From: Methylobacteriaceae bacterium
GTDB lineage: Bacteria; Pseudomonadota; Alphaproteobacteria; Rhizobiales; Beijerinckiaceae
Assembly (NCBI GenBank): GCA_020638195.1
Contig: JACKJC010000003.1
Location: forward strand, 186,001-250,000
DNA: 64,000 nucleotides
Reading direction: 5' to 3'
In this document: positions 23,817 to 36,613 of the stretch, in pieces
Layout of the letters: each line of letters starts with the position of its first letter
Numbering within the stretch: position 1 is the first letter of the stretch
Made by a program: the position numbers and the translations under genes
Notes under the pieces: model-generated
The model's database searches: none
Told to the model about the DNA's origin: nothing
What the model saw: the letters and a program-made list of their open reading frames with translations, nothing else

Positions 23817-25109
23817 ATGGATCGCATTCGCATCGTCGGCGGACACCGTCTCAACGGGACGATCCCGATTTCCGGCGCCAAGAACGCCGCTTTGCCGCTG
23901 ATGATCGCCTCGCTCCTGACCGAAGGCACATTGACGCTGGAAAACCTGCCGCGTCTGGCCGACGTCTCGCAGCTCGCCCGCATTCTCGCCAATCACGGCG
24001 TCGACTACACGATCGAGGGCAAACGCTCCGGCGATTCGGACACGCAGGGCCAGACCGTGCATCTGGCCGCCCGCCAGATCGTCGACACCACGGCGCCATA
24101 CGATCTCGTGTCGAAGATGCGCGCCTCCTTCTGGGTGCTGGCGCCGCTGGTCGCGCGCATGGGCGAGGCCAAGGTTTCGCTGCCCGGCGGCTGCGCCATA
24201 GGCACCCGCCCCGTCGACCTGCTGCTCATGGCCATGAAGGAACTGGGCGCCGAGATCGAGATCGAGGGCGGCTACGCCATCGCCCGCGCGAAGAATGGCC
24301 TGAAAGGCGGCGACATACTCTTCCCCAAGGTCACGGTCGGCGGCACGCATACGGCGCTGATGGGCGCGAGCCTCGCGCACGGGACCACGGTCATCCACAA
24401 TGCCGCGCGAGAACCGGAAATCGTCGATCTCGCGGAATGCCTGATGAAGATGGGCGCCAAGATCAAGGGCGCCGGCACCAAGACGATCGAGGTGACGGGC
24501 GTGACGCGTCTCAACGGCGCGCGCCATGCCGTGCTGCCCGACCGCATCGAGACCGGCACCTACGCCATGGCGGTCGCCATGACCGGCGGCGATGTGCTGC
24601 TGCAGGGCGCCCGCGCCGATCTGTTGCAGGCCGCCCTCGACGTGGTCGAGCAGACCGGCGCCAAATGCGTCCAGACCAACGACGGCGTCCGCGTGACGCG
24701 CAACGGCGGGGCGATCCAGCCGGTCGACGTCGTCACCGAGCCCTATCCGGGCTTCCCGACCGATTTGCAGGCGCAGCTGATGGCGCTCGTCACCCGCGCC
24801 GATGGCGTCTCGCGCATCACCGAGACGATCTTCGAGAACCGCTTCATGCACGTCTCGGAGCTTGCCCGCTTCGGCGCGCAGATCAGGCTCGACGGCGACA
24901 CCGCCATCATCGAGGGCGTGCAGACGCTCAAGGGCGCCCCGGTCATGGCGACCGATCTGCGCGCCTCCGTCTCGCTGGTCATCGCCGCGCTGGCGGCGGA
25001 AGGCGAGACCATGGTCAACCGCGTCTACCACCTCGATCGCGGCTTCGAGGCGCTGGAGAAGAAGCTCGGCGCCTGCGGCGCGGAGGTCGAGCGCATTTCG
25101 GCGGGCTAG
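23817..25109 (+). CDS. murA: UDP-N-acetylglucosamine 1-carboxyvinyltransferase
   Basis: A 430-residue enzyme that transfers enolpyruvate from PEP to UDP-GlcNAc, the first committed step of peptidoglycan synthesis. The N-terminal SGAKNAALP (19-27) carries the active-site Lys/Asn. The catalytic Cys lies in the [14 protein letters not shown] loop (about 119-132), so the fosfomycin-sensitive Cys form is present. [12 protein letters not shown] is the conserved C-terminal substrate motif. A GAGG ribosome site lies four bases upstream. It starts the housekeeping block that runs through hisD. Confidence 0.97.
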   Translation: MDRIRIVGGHRLNGTIPISGAKNAALPLMIASLLTEGTLTLENLPRLADVSQLARILANHGVDYTIEGKRSGDSDTQGQTVHLAARQIVDTTAPYDLVSKMRASFWVLAPLVARMGEAKVSLPGGCAIGTRPVDLLLMAMKELGAEIEIEGGYAIARAKNGLKGGDILFPKVTVGGTHTALMGASLAHGTTVIHNAAREPEIVDLAECLMKMGAKIKGAGTKTIEVTGVTRLNGARHAVLPDRIETGTYAMAVAMTGGDVLLQGARADLLQAALDVVEQTGAKCVQTNDGVRVTRNGGAIQPVDVVTEPYPGFPTDLQAQLMALVTRADGVSRITETIFENRFMHVSELARFGAQIRLDGDTAIIEGVQTLKGAPVMATDLRASVSLVIAALAAEGETMVNRVYHLDRGFEALEKKLGACGAEVERISAG

Positions 25110-25248
25110 TGCGGGGCCCCCGGTCCCGCCTCCACAACGATCCTGTTAACCAGCGCGAGAATAGCCTCGCGCCGTAACGCCGCCGCCAAGCGCCGATTAA
25201 CCGGCGCCTCCTATCCTCTGGTCCACGTCAGGGACCTGCGGAGACCAC

Positions 25249-25692
25249 ATGGGCGAGCCGGCAATCTACATTTCCACCACCGATATCGCGCTGAACGACG
25301 CGCCGATCCCCAAGGACTGGATCGTATCCGGCGCGCCGCGCGCCCGCATGGCCGAACTTTCCCGCAGCCGAGACGGCGCCGCCGTCTCGGTCGTCTGGGA
25401 CTGCACGGCCGGCGAATTCGACTGGCGCTTCGGCGTGGACGAATGGATTCACATTCTCGAGGGCGGCGTCGAAGTTCGCGACGAGCAGGGCCGGTGGAAC
25501 GAGCTGGCGCCGGGGTCTGTGGCCTTGTTTCGAGCCGGCGTCGTCTCGCGCTGGCGCGTGCGGACCTACGTCCGCAAGCTCGCCATCTGCCGGGTGGCCA
25601 TGCCGCTGCCCATGGGTTTCGCGTTGCGCGCCCTCGTAAAGCTGCGCGGCATGTTGACGGGTGGGTCGCATAGCGTCGCCAGCGCGGCCTGA
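25249..25692 (+). CDS. Cupin protein (DUF861/EutQ-like)
   Basis: A 147-residue single-domain cupin with the DUF861 pattern: GEFDWRFGVDEWIHILEGGV (about 59-78), then PGSVALFRAG and a Trp-containing strand. The usual cupin His ligands are largely replaced (DEWIHI keeps one His), so metal binding is uncertain. A C-terminal amphipathic helix (GFALRALVKLRGML) follows. GGAGA precedes the ATG. Substrate unknown. It stands between murA and the DUF2948 gene. Confidence 0.8.
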   Translation: MGEPAIYISTTDIALNDAPIPKDWIVSGAPRARMAELSRSRDGAAVSVVWDCTAGEFDWRFGVDEWIHILEGGVEVRDEQGRWNELAPGSVALFRAGVVSRWRVRTYVRKLAICRVAMPLPMGFALRALVKLRGMLTGGSHSVASAA

Positions 25693-25751
25693 GGCCGCGG
25701 GACGCTTGCGAACTGCGGCCGCCGGCCCCACATGGCGTGTGCGAGGCCGTC

Positions 25752-26225
25752 ATGACACAGCAATGCCCCGATAGCGACCACCCCCTCCGTCTCATCGCCT
25801 TCGATGCGGAAGATCTCGAAGTCGTCTCCGCCCATTTGCAGGACGCGCTCGTGCGCGTCGGCGATATGGCCTGGCTGCCCGAGCAGGACCGTTTCGTCCT
25901 CGGCCTCTCGCGATTCGACTGGATTTCGGCGGATGCCGGCCAGTGCGAGCGGGCGGTCGCGGCGCTCCAGTTCGAGCGCGTGCGCACCGTCCGCCAGAAT
26001 GGCGTGCCCCAGCGCGAGCCCAACAGCGTGCTGAGCCTGCTCTCGATCTTCTTCACGACCACCGACGCCCCGGCGGGCCGCGTTTTGCTGACTTTTTCCG
26101 GCGGCGCGGCGGTGCGGCTCGATGTCGAATGCCTCGAGGCGCATCTGCGCGACCTCGGGCCACGCTGGACCGCCAAATCCCGGCCGGGCCACGCGCTTGA
26201 CGCGGGCCCCGCACAGGGGTCATGA
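25752..26225 (+). CDS. DUF2948 family protein
   Basis: A 157-residue protein with the DUF2948 core: LRLIAFDAEDLEVVSAHLQD (13-32), FVLGLSRFDW, and LLTFSGGAAVRLDVECLEAH near the C-terminus. Function is not known. In Rhizobiales this gene is regularly found directly before hisD, as here (52 bp apart). The start at 25752 begins at the normal family N-terminus. Confidence 0.88.
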   Translation: MTQQCPDSDHPLRLIAFDAEDLEVVSAHLQDALVRVGDMAWLPEQDRFVLGLSRFDWISADAGQCERAVAALQFERVRTVRQNGVPQREPNSVLSLLSIFFTTTDAPAGRVLLTFSGGAAVRLDVECLEAHLRDLGPRWTAKSRPGHALDAGPAQGS

Positions 26226-26277
26226 CCTGACGGACCATTTCGGGGCGCTCGCCCGCGCCTGATTCCGGAGCTCAAAG

Positions 26278-27579
26278 ATGACCCTGCGGCTCGATGCGAC
26301 GGCCGCCGATTTCGACGCGCGCTTCGCTGACCTGCTCGCCATGAAGCGTGAAGTGTCGGAGGACGTGGACGCCGCCGCCCGCGACATCATCGCCGACGTG
26401 GTGTCGCGTGGCGATGCGGCGCTGATCGACCTGTCGAAGAGATTCGATCGGATCGATCTCGCCGAACGTGGTCTCGCCATCGGCAGGGCCGAGATCGAAG
26501 CCGCCGTCGCCGCCTGTCCGAAACCCGCGCTCGACGCGCTGGATGTGGCGCATGGCCGCATCGTCGCCTTCCATCAACGCCAGAAGCCGCAAGACCTCCG
26601 CTTTACCGACGAGGCCGGCGTCGAACTCGGCTGGCGCTGGACGGCGGTGGAGGCGGTCGGCCTCTATGTGCCCGGCGGCACCGCCTCCTATCCGTCGTCG
26701 GTGCTGATGAACGCCGTGCCCGCCAAGGTCGCCGGCGTGCCGCGCATCGTCATGGTCGTGCCGACGCCCGACGGCGCCATCGACCCGCTCGTGCTGGCGG
26801 CGGCGTCTCGCGCCGGCGTCGACGAAATCTATCGCATCGGCGGCGCGCAGGCCGTCGCGGCGCTCGCCTATGGCACGCAAACCATTCGTCCCGTCGCCAA
26901 GATCGTCGGCCCCGGCAATGCCTATGTCGCGGCCGCCAAGCGCCGCGTCTTCGGACAGGTCGGCATCGACATGATCGCCGGCCCCTCGGAAGTTCTCGTC
27001 ATCGCCGACGCCTCCGCCAATCCCGCCTGGATCGCCGCCGACCTGCTGGCGCAGGCCGAGCACGACACGGCGGCGCAGAGCATTTTGATCACCGACAGCG
27101 CGGAACTCGCCCGCGATGTCGAGCGCGCGGTCGAAGCGCAGTTGACGACGCTGCCGCGAGAAAAGATCGCGCGCGCGAGCTGGAGCGATTTCGGCGCGAC
27201 CATTGTCGTGAAATCGCTCGCCGACGCGATCCCGCTCGCCGATCGCATTGCCGCCGAACATCTCGAGATCATGGCGGAGGACGCCGAAAGTCTGGCCTCG
27301 CGTGTGCGCAATGCGGGCGCGATCTTCATCGGCGCGCATACGCCGGAAGCCATCGGCGACTATGTCGGCGGCTCCAATCACGTGCTGCCGACGGCGCGCT
27401 CGGCGCGCTTTTCCTCGGGTCTCGGCGTGCTCGACTTCATGAAGCGTACGTCCATTCTCAAATGCTCGCCGCAATCGCTGAACCTGCTGGGCCCTTCGGC
27501 GATCGCGCTCGGGCAGGCCGAGCGGCTGGAAGCGCACGCGCGCTCGGTGGCGATCCGCATCAACAGAGGCGCGGCATGA
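26278..27579 (+). CDS. hisD: Histidinol dehydrogenase
   Basis: A 433-residue NAD- and zinc-dependent enzyme that oxidises L-histidinol to L-histidine in two steps, the last reactions of the pathway. Recognised by [20 protein letters not shown] (about 127-146), the [20 protein letters not shown] signature, [10 protein letters not shown], the catalytic AEHLEIM His pair region and the SNHVLPT motif. GGAG lies ten bases upstream. The stop overlaps the next ATG by four bases. Confidence 0.97.
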   Translation: MTLRLDATAADFDARFADLLAMKREVSEDVDAAARDIIADVVSRGDAALIDLSKRFDRIDLAERGLAIGRAEIEAAVAACPKPALDALDVAHGRIVAFHQRQKPQDLRFTDEAGVELGWRWTAVEAVGLYVPGGTASYPSSVLMNAVPAKVAGVPRIVMVVPTPDGAIDPLVLAAASRAGVDEIYRIGGAQAVAALAYGTQTIRPVAKIVGPGNAYVAAAKRRVFGQVGIDMIAGPSEVLVIADASANPAWIAADLLAQAEHDTAAQSILITDSAELARDVERAVEAQLTTLPREKIARASWSDFGATIVVKSLADAIPLADRIAAEHLEIMAEDAESLASRVRNAGAIFIGAHTPEAIGDYVGGSNHVLPTARSARFSSGLGVLDFMKRTSILKCSPQSLNLLGPSAIALGQAERLEAHARSVAIRINRGAA

Positions 27580-28052
27580 CAGCAGACAACAAGCGCCTGG
27601 TCGCGATCACGCTCGACGACGCCTCGATCGGCCGCGGCACGCCCGATCAGGAACACGAGCGCGAGATCGCGATCTACGATCTGATCGAGGAAAACAGGTT
27701 CGCCCTGCCGGGCCACGACGGCGGCCCCTACGCGCTCTTCATCGCGCTGCACGACGCCAAGCTCGCCTTCGATATCAGGGAAGAGGGCGGCGCCACCGTC
27801 GTCATGCACATTCTCTCACTGACGCCGTTCCGCAAGATCCTGAAGGAATATTTCATGGTCTGCGAGAGCTATTATGCGGCGATCCGTACCGCGACCCCGG
27901 CGCAGATCGAGGCGATCGACATGGGCCGGCGCGGCCTGCACAACGAGGGCGCGCAACTTCTGGCCGAGCGGCTTAAGGGCAAGATCGAATGCGACATGGA
28001 TACGTCGCGCCGGTTGTTCACGCTGGTCACAGCGCTGCACTGGAAAGGCTGA
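27576..28052 (+). CDS. UPF0262 family protein
   Basis: A 158-residue conserved alphaproteobacterial protein of unknown function. The family features [36 protein letters not shown] and the closing [11 protein letters not shown] are present. It is translationally coupled to hisD (ATGA). Its constant place between hisD and the LMW-phosphatase gene suggests a housekeeping role. Confidence 0.93.
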   Translation: MTADNKRLVAITLDDASIGRGTPDQEHEREIAIYDLIEENRFALPGHDGGPYALFIALHDAKLAFDIREEGGATVVMHILSLTPFRKILKEYFMVCESYYAAIRTATPAQIEAIDMGRRGLHNEGAQLLAERLKGKIECDMDTSRRLFTLVTALHWKG

Positions 28053-28093
28053 CGCGGCGTGCCGCGCGGCCCTGAAGCGCCGGGAGGCTGACG

Positions 28094-28531
28094 ATGGAGA
28101 GCGGCCGTCGCCCGCAATCCATTCTGTTCTGCTGCACCTTCAACGCCGTGCGTTCGCCGATGGCCGAGGCGATCGCGCGCTATTACTACGGTCGCGAAAT
28201 CTATTTCGCCTCAGCCGGCGTCAAGGCCGGCGAACTCGATCCCTTCGCCGTCGCGGCGATGGAGGACATCGGCATCGACATCGCCAAATACCGGCCGCAT
28301 ACGTTCGAGGACCTCGAGGATTCGAGTTTCGACCTCATCGTCTCGCTGTCGCCCGAAGCGCACCACAAGGCGCTGGAATTCACCCGCACGCTCGCGGTCG
28401 ACGTCGTCTACTGGCCGACGATCGATCCGACCGCCGTGCAGGGCTCGCGCGAACAGATGCTCGACGCCTATCGCAGCGTGCGGGACGGGTTGAAGAAGCG
28501 GATCACGGCGCTGCTGTCGCCGACGGCTTGA
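28094..28531 (+). CDS. Low-molecular-weight phosphatase family protein
   Basis: A 145-residue protein of the LMW-PTP/ArsC-like fold. The P-loop reads CTFNAVRSP (Cys14, Arg20 as C-x5-R), rather than the classical CxGNxCRSP. The general-acid loop is WPTIDPT, with Asp at about 116. It could be a tyrosine or small-molecule phosphatase. Arsenate reductase activity is less likely, because extra redox cysteines are lacking. It completes the hisD block and is convergent with the next gene. Confidence 0.88.
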   Translation: MESGRRPQSILFCCTFNAVRSPMAEAIARYYYGREIYFASAGVKAGELDPFAVAAMEDIGIDIAKYRPHTFEDLEDSSFDLIVSLSPEAHHKALEFTRTLAVDVVYWPTIDPTAVQGSREQMLDAYRSVRDGLKKRITALLSPTA

Positions 28532-28538
28532 GCGCCGG

Positions 28539-28934
28539 TCAACGCCTGTATTGCGCTTCGCTCACCTGTTCGAGCCAGTCGACCGCCTTGCCGTCGAGCT
28601 TTTCCTGAATGGCGATATGCGTCATCGCGGTCGTCGCGGTTGCGCCGTGCCAGTGCTTTTCGCCGGGAGAAAACCACACGACGTCGCCGGGCCGGATCTC
28701 CTCGACCGGCCCGCCGTCGCGCTGCGCCCAGCCACAGCCGTCGGTTACAATCAGCGTCTGTCCGAGCGGATGCGTGTGCCAGGCCGTGCGCGCGCCGGGC
28801 TCGAAGGTGACGCGCGCGCAAGCGACGCGCGCGGGGTCGGGCGCGCTCATCAGGGGATCGATCCGAACCTTGCCGGCGAAATAATCCACCGAGCCCGAAT
28901 CCGACGGGCGGGTCCCTATCCGTTCGATCTTCAT
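28539..28934 (-). CDS. Cupin hydroxynitrile lyase-like protein
   Basis: A 131-residue cupin closely resembling the manganese-dependent (R)-selective hydroxynitrile lyases of Granulicella type, by recall of that family. Metal ligands His53, His55, Gln59 (HTHPLGQ) and His94 are all in place, as are the [18 protein letters not shown] and [16 protein letters not shown] blocks. The natural substrate of this family is uncertain, and many relatives are annotated only as cupins. It stands alone between the phosphatase and the azlCD pair. Confidence 0.85.
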   Translation of the reverse strand: MKIERIGTRPSDSGSVDYFAGKVRIDPLMSAPDPARVACARVTFEPGARTAWHTHPLGQTLIVTDGCGWAQRDGGPVEEIRPGDVVWFSPGEKHWHGATATTAMTHIAIQEKLDGKAVDWLEQVSEAQYRR

Positions 28935-29007
28935 GCTTGCCTCCGGCCGGGCGCTCTGATGCAGCGAGAATTAGGACAGACCGCACGAATTTCACGCCGT
29001 CGCGCTC

Positions 29008-29313
29008 TCACATCCCCATCGCCCGCAATCCCGCAGCCGTCGCGAACCCCGCCGCCAGCGCCGGCAATTCGCGCCTGAGCAGGAACATAACGCCCGCAGC
29101 GACACAGACCGCCGCCACGCCCGCCACACCCGCCTTGAGCGCGATCGGCGCGACCGTGGCGATGAAGATCGAGGCGGGCAATGCCTCCAGTCCCCGTCGT
29201 ACGCGAGCCGTCATCGGCACGCGCGCCATCAGCCAGTAGCCGCCGAGCCGCATCAGGATCGTTACGGCGGCCGTCGCGAAGATCACCGTCCATGGGCCGA
29301 TGGACATGGTCAT
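29008..29313 (-). CDS. azlD: AzlD-family membrane protein
   Basis: A 101-residue protein with three or four hydrophobic helices (VIFATAAVTILMRLGGYWLM; LPASIFIATVAPIALKAG). AzlD is the small partner of AzlC in branched-chain amino acid export. Its start overlaps the azlC stop by four bases. Confidence 0.88.
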   Translation of the reverse strand: MTMSIGPWTVIFATAAVTILMRLGGYWLMARVPMTARVRRGLEALPASIFIATVAPIALKAGVAGVAAVCVAAGVMFLLRRELPALAAGFATAAGLRAMGM

Positions 29314-30044
29314 GCCGCCTCGTCGATGAGCGCGGCCGACAGGGCGCCGGCGAGCGCGCCCGCGACGATGAACCAGCCTGCTGTGAATTGCGAGACGATG
29401 ATCGCCAAGAGCCCGGCGATGATCAGCGGCGCGAAACGTTTCGCGCGTCGCGCCATCGGCACGGTCAGCGTCGCGAAGACGATCGGCAGAACGAGGTCGA
29501 GCCCGTAGCGCTCGGGATGCGCGACCAGCGCGCCCGCCCAAAAGCCGATCGCCGTCGTCGCCACCCAGCCGAGATAGAGCGGGATATTGGCGCCGATGAC
29601 CGGCCCGTGGTCGCGCCCGCCCGCCGCGTGATGGCGCGCGCCGATCGCGAAACTCGCATCGGTCAGAAACAGCAGGCTGAAATAAACGAGACGCCGGTCG
29701 AGCCCCTCGATCCACGGCCGGAAGGTCGCGCTCATCAACAGGAAGCGCGCGTTGATCGCCGCCGTCACGCCGATTGCCGCCAGAAGCGCGCCGAGCGTCC
29801 AGTCCGGCGTCCAGATCTGCAATGTCAGCATCTGCGAAGCGCCGGCGTAGACGATGGCGCTCTGGCCGATCGCCTCGGCGAAGGTGAGCCCCGTCTGGCC
29901 CGCCGCCGCCCCGACGGCGAGGCCGAAAATCAGCGCGCCCGGCTGGAAAGGCAGGGATTCGACGGCGCCGCGCCACATGCCGGCGCGGCTGACATGGGGT
30001 TCGGTCCTGGCGGCGCCCGTCTCGACGGTCTCATGCATCTCCAT
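29310..30044 (-). CDS. azlC: AzlC-family amino acid permease
   Basis: A 244-residue membrane protein with the AzlC pattern (LPFQPGALIFGLAVGAAAGQ at about 30-49, AIVYAGASQMLTLQ, and INARFLLMSATFRPW). With AzlD it exports branched-chain amino acids or analogues. A Met at 30044, with a second at 30038, follows a Gly-rich intergenic stretch. It is divergent from the phosphopantetheinyl transferase gene 49 bp away. Confidence 0.9.
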   Translation of the reverse strand: MEMHETVETGAARTEPHVSRAGMWRGAVESLPFQPGALIFGLAVGAAAGQTGLTFAEAIGQSAIVYAGASQMLTLQIWTPDWTLGALLAAIGVTAAINARFLLMSATFRPWIEGLDRRLVYFSLLFLTDASFAIGARHHAAGGRDHGPVIGANIPLYLGWVATTAIGFWAGALVAHPERYGLDLVLPIVFATLTVPMARRAKRFAPLIIAGLLAIIVSQFTAGWFIVAGALAGALSAALIDEAA

Positions 30045-30092
30045 CGTGCGATCTTCGCCCGGCGCGCGCCCACATGCTAGACCGCCTTCAGC

Positions 30093-30719
30093 ATGGCTGT
30101 CCGCCACCGCAGGAGGCCCGAGATCGATCCGCTCGCCCTGTCGTTCGACTATCCCGGCGGACACGCCGACATCTTTGTCGCGCGCCTCGAGCAACTGGCG
30201 CGCGACCTCTCGCCCGCGCGCGCCGCGCTCGCGCGCCGGCTCGTCGCCCGGCGCGCCGATTGCGCGGAAAACGATGTCGTCCTCGGCCACGACCCGCAAG
30301 GCGCGCCGCTCATTGTCGCGCCAGCGGCCCCCCTCCATCTCTCGCTCGCCGGGCGCGACAATATCGTCGCCGCCGCCTTGGCCGATGACCGCATTGGGGT
30401 CGATGTCGAGACGATCGCTGCGCCATTCGAGACGCCGCGCAACATTCTTCATCCCGCCGAGCAGGCCGTTCTCGATGCGGCGGGGGAGCGCGCGCCGGAA
30501 ATTTTCCTGCGCTTCTGGACCGCGAAGGAAGCCTATGTGAAGGCGCTGGGCGAAGGCCTCGCGCGAGAGCCGTCCGGGATCGAGATCAGGCTCGGCGACG
30601 ACGATGATTTCGAGGTCTGGGATCGCGGTCGCCGGATCGAAACCGCGCTGGCCTGGACCGGCCGGACGCTCGTCCGTCGTCGGCCCGTCATGCTCGCCTG
30701 CATGATCGCGCCGCGCTGA
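30093..30719 (+). CDS. 4'-phosphopantetheinyl transferase (Sfp superfamily)
   Basis: A 208-residue enzyme that moves phosphopantetheine from CoA to a carrier-protein serine. The magnesium-binding motifs IGVDVE (about 101-106) and FWTAKEAYVKALGEGL (about 141-156) are intact. The carrier protein is not in this window. There is no polyketide or peptide synthetase nearby, so it may serve a distant cluster or a general acyl carrier. Confidence 0.88.
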   Translation: MAVRHRRRPEIDPLALSFDYPGGHADIFVARLEQLARDLSPARAALARRLVARRADCAENDVVLGHDPQGAPLIVAPAAPLHLSLAGRDNIVAAALADDRIGVDVETIAAPFETPRNILHPAEQAVLDAAGERAPEIFLRFWTAKEAYVKALGEGLAREPSGIEIRLGDDDDFEVWDRGRRIETALAWTGRTLVRRRPVMLACMIAPR

Positions 30720-30946
30720 TGGGCCAACGTTACTTTCGGCACTTGTTCGCGTTTCAGCATTGGGAATTGCTGCGGGCGCGGTCGGAGACTTTTCGCTTGC
30801 AACGAAAAGCCGTGGCGACGATCATCGGCGCGTTTTCGGCCCCCGGTCGCCGGAAGCGAATTTGAAGGACGTCCTTCGCCGGATGTTCGAAAGACCAATT
30901 GTTGCTGCCGCACAACGCGTCGGCGGCATCGAAACAGGAGTTACAA

Positions 30947-31324
30947 ATGGGCTTCTTCGGCTCCATCATGAGCAAGATTTTTGGTGTCACGCCGGCCGCC
31001 GCAGAGGAAGCGAAGCCGGCGGCCCCGGGCGCTGGTCCGGCCGCCCCGATCGCGGCGGCGGGCTCCGTCGACGTCGCCGCCATTCTCGACGATCTCGTCG
31101 ACAAGCAGGGCCAGGAGCTCAACTGGCGCGTGTCGATCGTCGATATGATGAAGGCGCTGGGCCTCGATTCCAGCCTCTCCGCGCGCAAGGAGCTCGCCAA
31201 GGAGCTGCACTTCGAGGGCGACACGTCCGACAGCGCCAGCATGAACATCTGGCTGCACAAGAAGATGATGGAGATGATCGCGGCCAACGGCGGCAAGCTG
31301 CCGGACAACGTCGGCAAGCACTGA
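30947..31324 (+). CDS. DUF3597 protein
   Basis: A 125-residue protein beginning MGFFGSIMSKIFG, with an Ala/Pro-rich linker (15-42) and a conserved helical domain (VDVAAILDDLVDKQGQELNW, then IVDMMKALGLDSSLSARKEL). These proteins somewhat resemble small LysM-associated proteins and have no known function. A strong AGGAG site lies six bases before the ATG. The gap upstream (30720-30946) shows no gene. Confidence 0.88.
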   Translation: MGFFGSIMSKIFGVTPAAAEEAKPAAPGAGPAAPIAAAGSVDVAAILDDLVDKQGQELNWRVSIVDMMKALGLDSSLSARKELAKELHFEGDTSDSASMNIWLHKKMMEMIAANGGKLPDNVGKH

Positions 31325-31346
31325 TCATACCTCACTGAGGATTCGG

Positions 31347-31380
31347 AAAGCCCGCGGCGTGAGCTGCGGGCTTTTTCGTT
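31347..31380 (+). terminator. Rho-independent terminator after DUF3597 gene
   Basis: A perfect 9-bp stem (AAAGCCCGC/GCGGGCTTT, 31347-31355 and 31366-31374) with a 10-base loop, ending in TTTTTCG. It also faces the end of the acyl-CoA carboxylase gene and may act in both directions. Confidence 0.85.
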
Positions 31381-34683
<3,303 letters not shown>

Positions 34684-34802
34684 CAGGGGCGCTTCTCTCT
34701 CATTATGTCCGACGATTTTGCCCCCTGATTTTGATCGCGTCGAGTCGACCTGGCGCATGCATGGGCCTAGACTTTTGCAAGAGGAAACGCCCGGAGAGGC
34801 CA

Positions 34803-36515
34803 ATGACTCAGGAATCGCAAGCCGAAGCCGCCTATCTCGACAATCTGCGTGCGCTCTGGCGGGCGAACTGGCCCAAGAACATTCCGCAGGAGCCGGTCTA
34901 TCCGCTCGGCGAGCGCCTGCTGACCGATTATCTCCGGGAATGGGCGCGGCGCACGCCGGACAAGGCCTCGCTGATCTATTACGGCCGCGAAGTGACCTTC
35001 GGCGAACTCGATCGCCTTTCCGACGCCTTTGCCGCCTGGCTGCACGAGAATGGCGTGCACAAGGGCGACGCGGTCGCGGTCTTCATGGCCAATTGCCCGC
35101 AGTTTCACATCGCCTTCTTCGGCATTCTGAAGATCGGCGCGATCCACGTGCCCGTGAATCCGCTCTTCAAGGGTCACGAACTGATCTACGAACTCAACGA
35201 CACCGGCGCGAAAACCATCGTGGCGCTGGATACGCTGTTCCCACTCGTGCAGGAGGTGAAGGACAAGACGAAGATCGAAATGATCCTCGTCACGTCAATG
35301 GGCGCGATGCTGCCGCAGACGCCGACGATCCCGCTGCCTGGCGGCCTCGATGCGCCGGCCGTCAAATGCGAAGGCGCGATCGACTTTCTTCCCGCGCTCG
35401 CGGCGGTGAAGACGAGCCCGCCACAGGTCGATGTCGGCCTCGATGACGTCGCCGCGCTCAACTACACCGGCGGCACGACCGGCATGCCCAAGGGTTGCGT
35501 GCATACGCAGCGCGACATGGTTTATACGGCCGCGACGACCTGTAATATCGGCATCGATTTGAAGCCCGACGACGTCGGCATCAATTTTTATCCGGTGTTC
35601 TGGATCGCCGGCGAGGATATGGGCGTCATCTTCCCGATTTTCGCCGGTGCGACTTACGTCCTGCTCGCGCGCTGGGACCCTGTCGCCTTCATGGCCGCTG
35701 TTCAGCATTATCGTGTCACTGTCGCGAGCCTGCTCGTCGATAATGCCGTGGAAGTCATGGAGCACGCCCGCGTCGACGAGTTCGACCTGCGCTCGCTGGA
35801 ACAGGTGCGCTGCTCCTCCTTCGTCAAGAAGCTGAACATTCCCTATCGCGAGCGCTGGCGTGCGCTGACCGGCGCCACCATGATCGAGGCCGCGTGGGGC
35901 ATGACCGAGACGCATACTTGCGACACGTTCACGACCGGGCTGCAGGACGATGACGCCGACCTGAAGTCTCAGCCGATCTTCGTCGGCCTGCCCGTGCCCG
36001 GTACGGAATTCAGGATCTGCGATTTCGAGACAGGCGCGTTGAAGTCGCTCGATCAAGAAGGCGAACTCTGCGTGCGCTCGCCTTCGCTGCTCAAGAGCTA
36101 CTGGAACAAGCCGGAGGCGACGACCGAAAGTCTGCGCAACGGCTGGCTGCATACAGGCGACATCGGGCTGATCGACTCGCAGGGCTTCATCCATTTCCTC
36201 GGCCGGCGCAAGGAGATGCTGAAGGTCAAGGGCATGAGCGTCTTCCCCGCGGAGATCGAGGCCATGCTCGGCCAGCATCCCGCCGTCGTCGGCTCCGGCG
36301 TTATCGGCCGTCCCGATGCGGAACGTGGTCAGGTTCCTGTCGCCTTCGTGCTCGTTCACGAGGCCGCGCGCGCGACCACGAAGGCGGAAGACATCGCCGC
36401 CTGGTGCAAGCAGAACATGGCTGTCTACAAGGTGCCGGAAATCCGCATCGCCAGCGAGTTGCCGATGACCGCGACCGGCAAGGTGAAGAAGGAGGAATTG
36501 GCGAAGCTGTTGTGA
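34803..36515 (+). CDS. Acyl-CoA ligase (AMP-forming)
   Basis: A 570-residue ANL-superfamily enzyme with the phosphate-binding motif YTGGTTGMPKG (about 220-230), the WGMTETHT adenylate motif, LHTGDIGLID, and GRRKEMLKVKG near the C-terminal hinge. It makes an acyl-CoA from a free acid, ATP and CoA. GGAGAGG precedes the start. An N-terminal RALWRANWPKN segment is typical of long- or medium-chain type members. The 119-bp gap to the divergent carboxylase must hold both promoters. Confidence 0.9.
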   Translation: MTQESQAEAAYLDNLRALWRANWPKNIPQEPVYPLGERLLTDYLREWARRTPDKASLIYYGREVTFGELDRLSDAFAAWLHENGVHKGDAVAVFMANCPQFHIAFFGILKIGAIHVPVNPLFKGHELIYELNDTGAKTIVALDTLFPLVQEVKDKTKIEMILVTSMGAMLPQTPTIPLPGGLDAPAVKCEGAIDFLPALAAVKTSPPQVDVGLDDVAALNYTGGTTGMPKGCVHTQRDMVYTAATTCNIGIDLKPDDVGINFYPVFWIAGEDMGVIFPIFAGATYVLLARWDPVAFMAAVQHYRVTVASLLVDNAVEVMEHARVDEFDLRSLEQVRCSSFVKKLNIPYRERWRALTGATMIEAAWGMTETHTCDTFTTGLQDDDADLKSQPIFVGLPVPGTEFRICDFETGALKSLDQEGELCVRSPSLLKSYWNKPEATTESLRNGWLHTGDIGLIDSQGFIHFLGRRKEMLKVKGMSVFPAEIEAMLGQHPAVVGSGVIGRPDAERGQVPVAFVLVHEAARATTKAEDIAAWCKQNMAVYKVPEIRIASELPMTATGKVKKEELAKLL

Positions 36516-36522
36516 GCAGAGC

Positions 36523-36603
36523 CGTCATTGCGAGCGAAGCGAAGCACTCCAGATCCACGCCATGAATCTGGATTGCCTCATCGCTTCGCTCCCCGCAGTG
36601 ACG
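36523..36603. repeat. Intergenic REP-like inverted repeat
   Basis: An 81-bp imperfect palindrome, starting CGTCATTGCGAGCGAAGCGA and closing CTTCGCTCCCCGCAGTGACG, fills the gap between the two convergent ligase genes. Very similar CGTCATTGCGAGCGAAGCG repeats are widespread in alphaproteobacterial genomes. It may also act as a hairpin between convergent transcripts. Confidence 0.75.
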
Positions 36604-36613
36604 TGCACCGATC

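Noticed and set aside
29008..29976. 322-codon frame merging azlD with an upstream stretch
   Set aside because: Only the last 101 codons (azlD) are real; the rest is azlC read out of frame.
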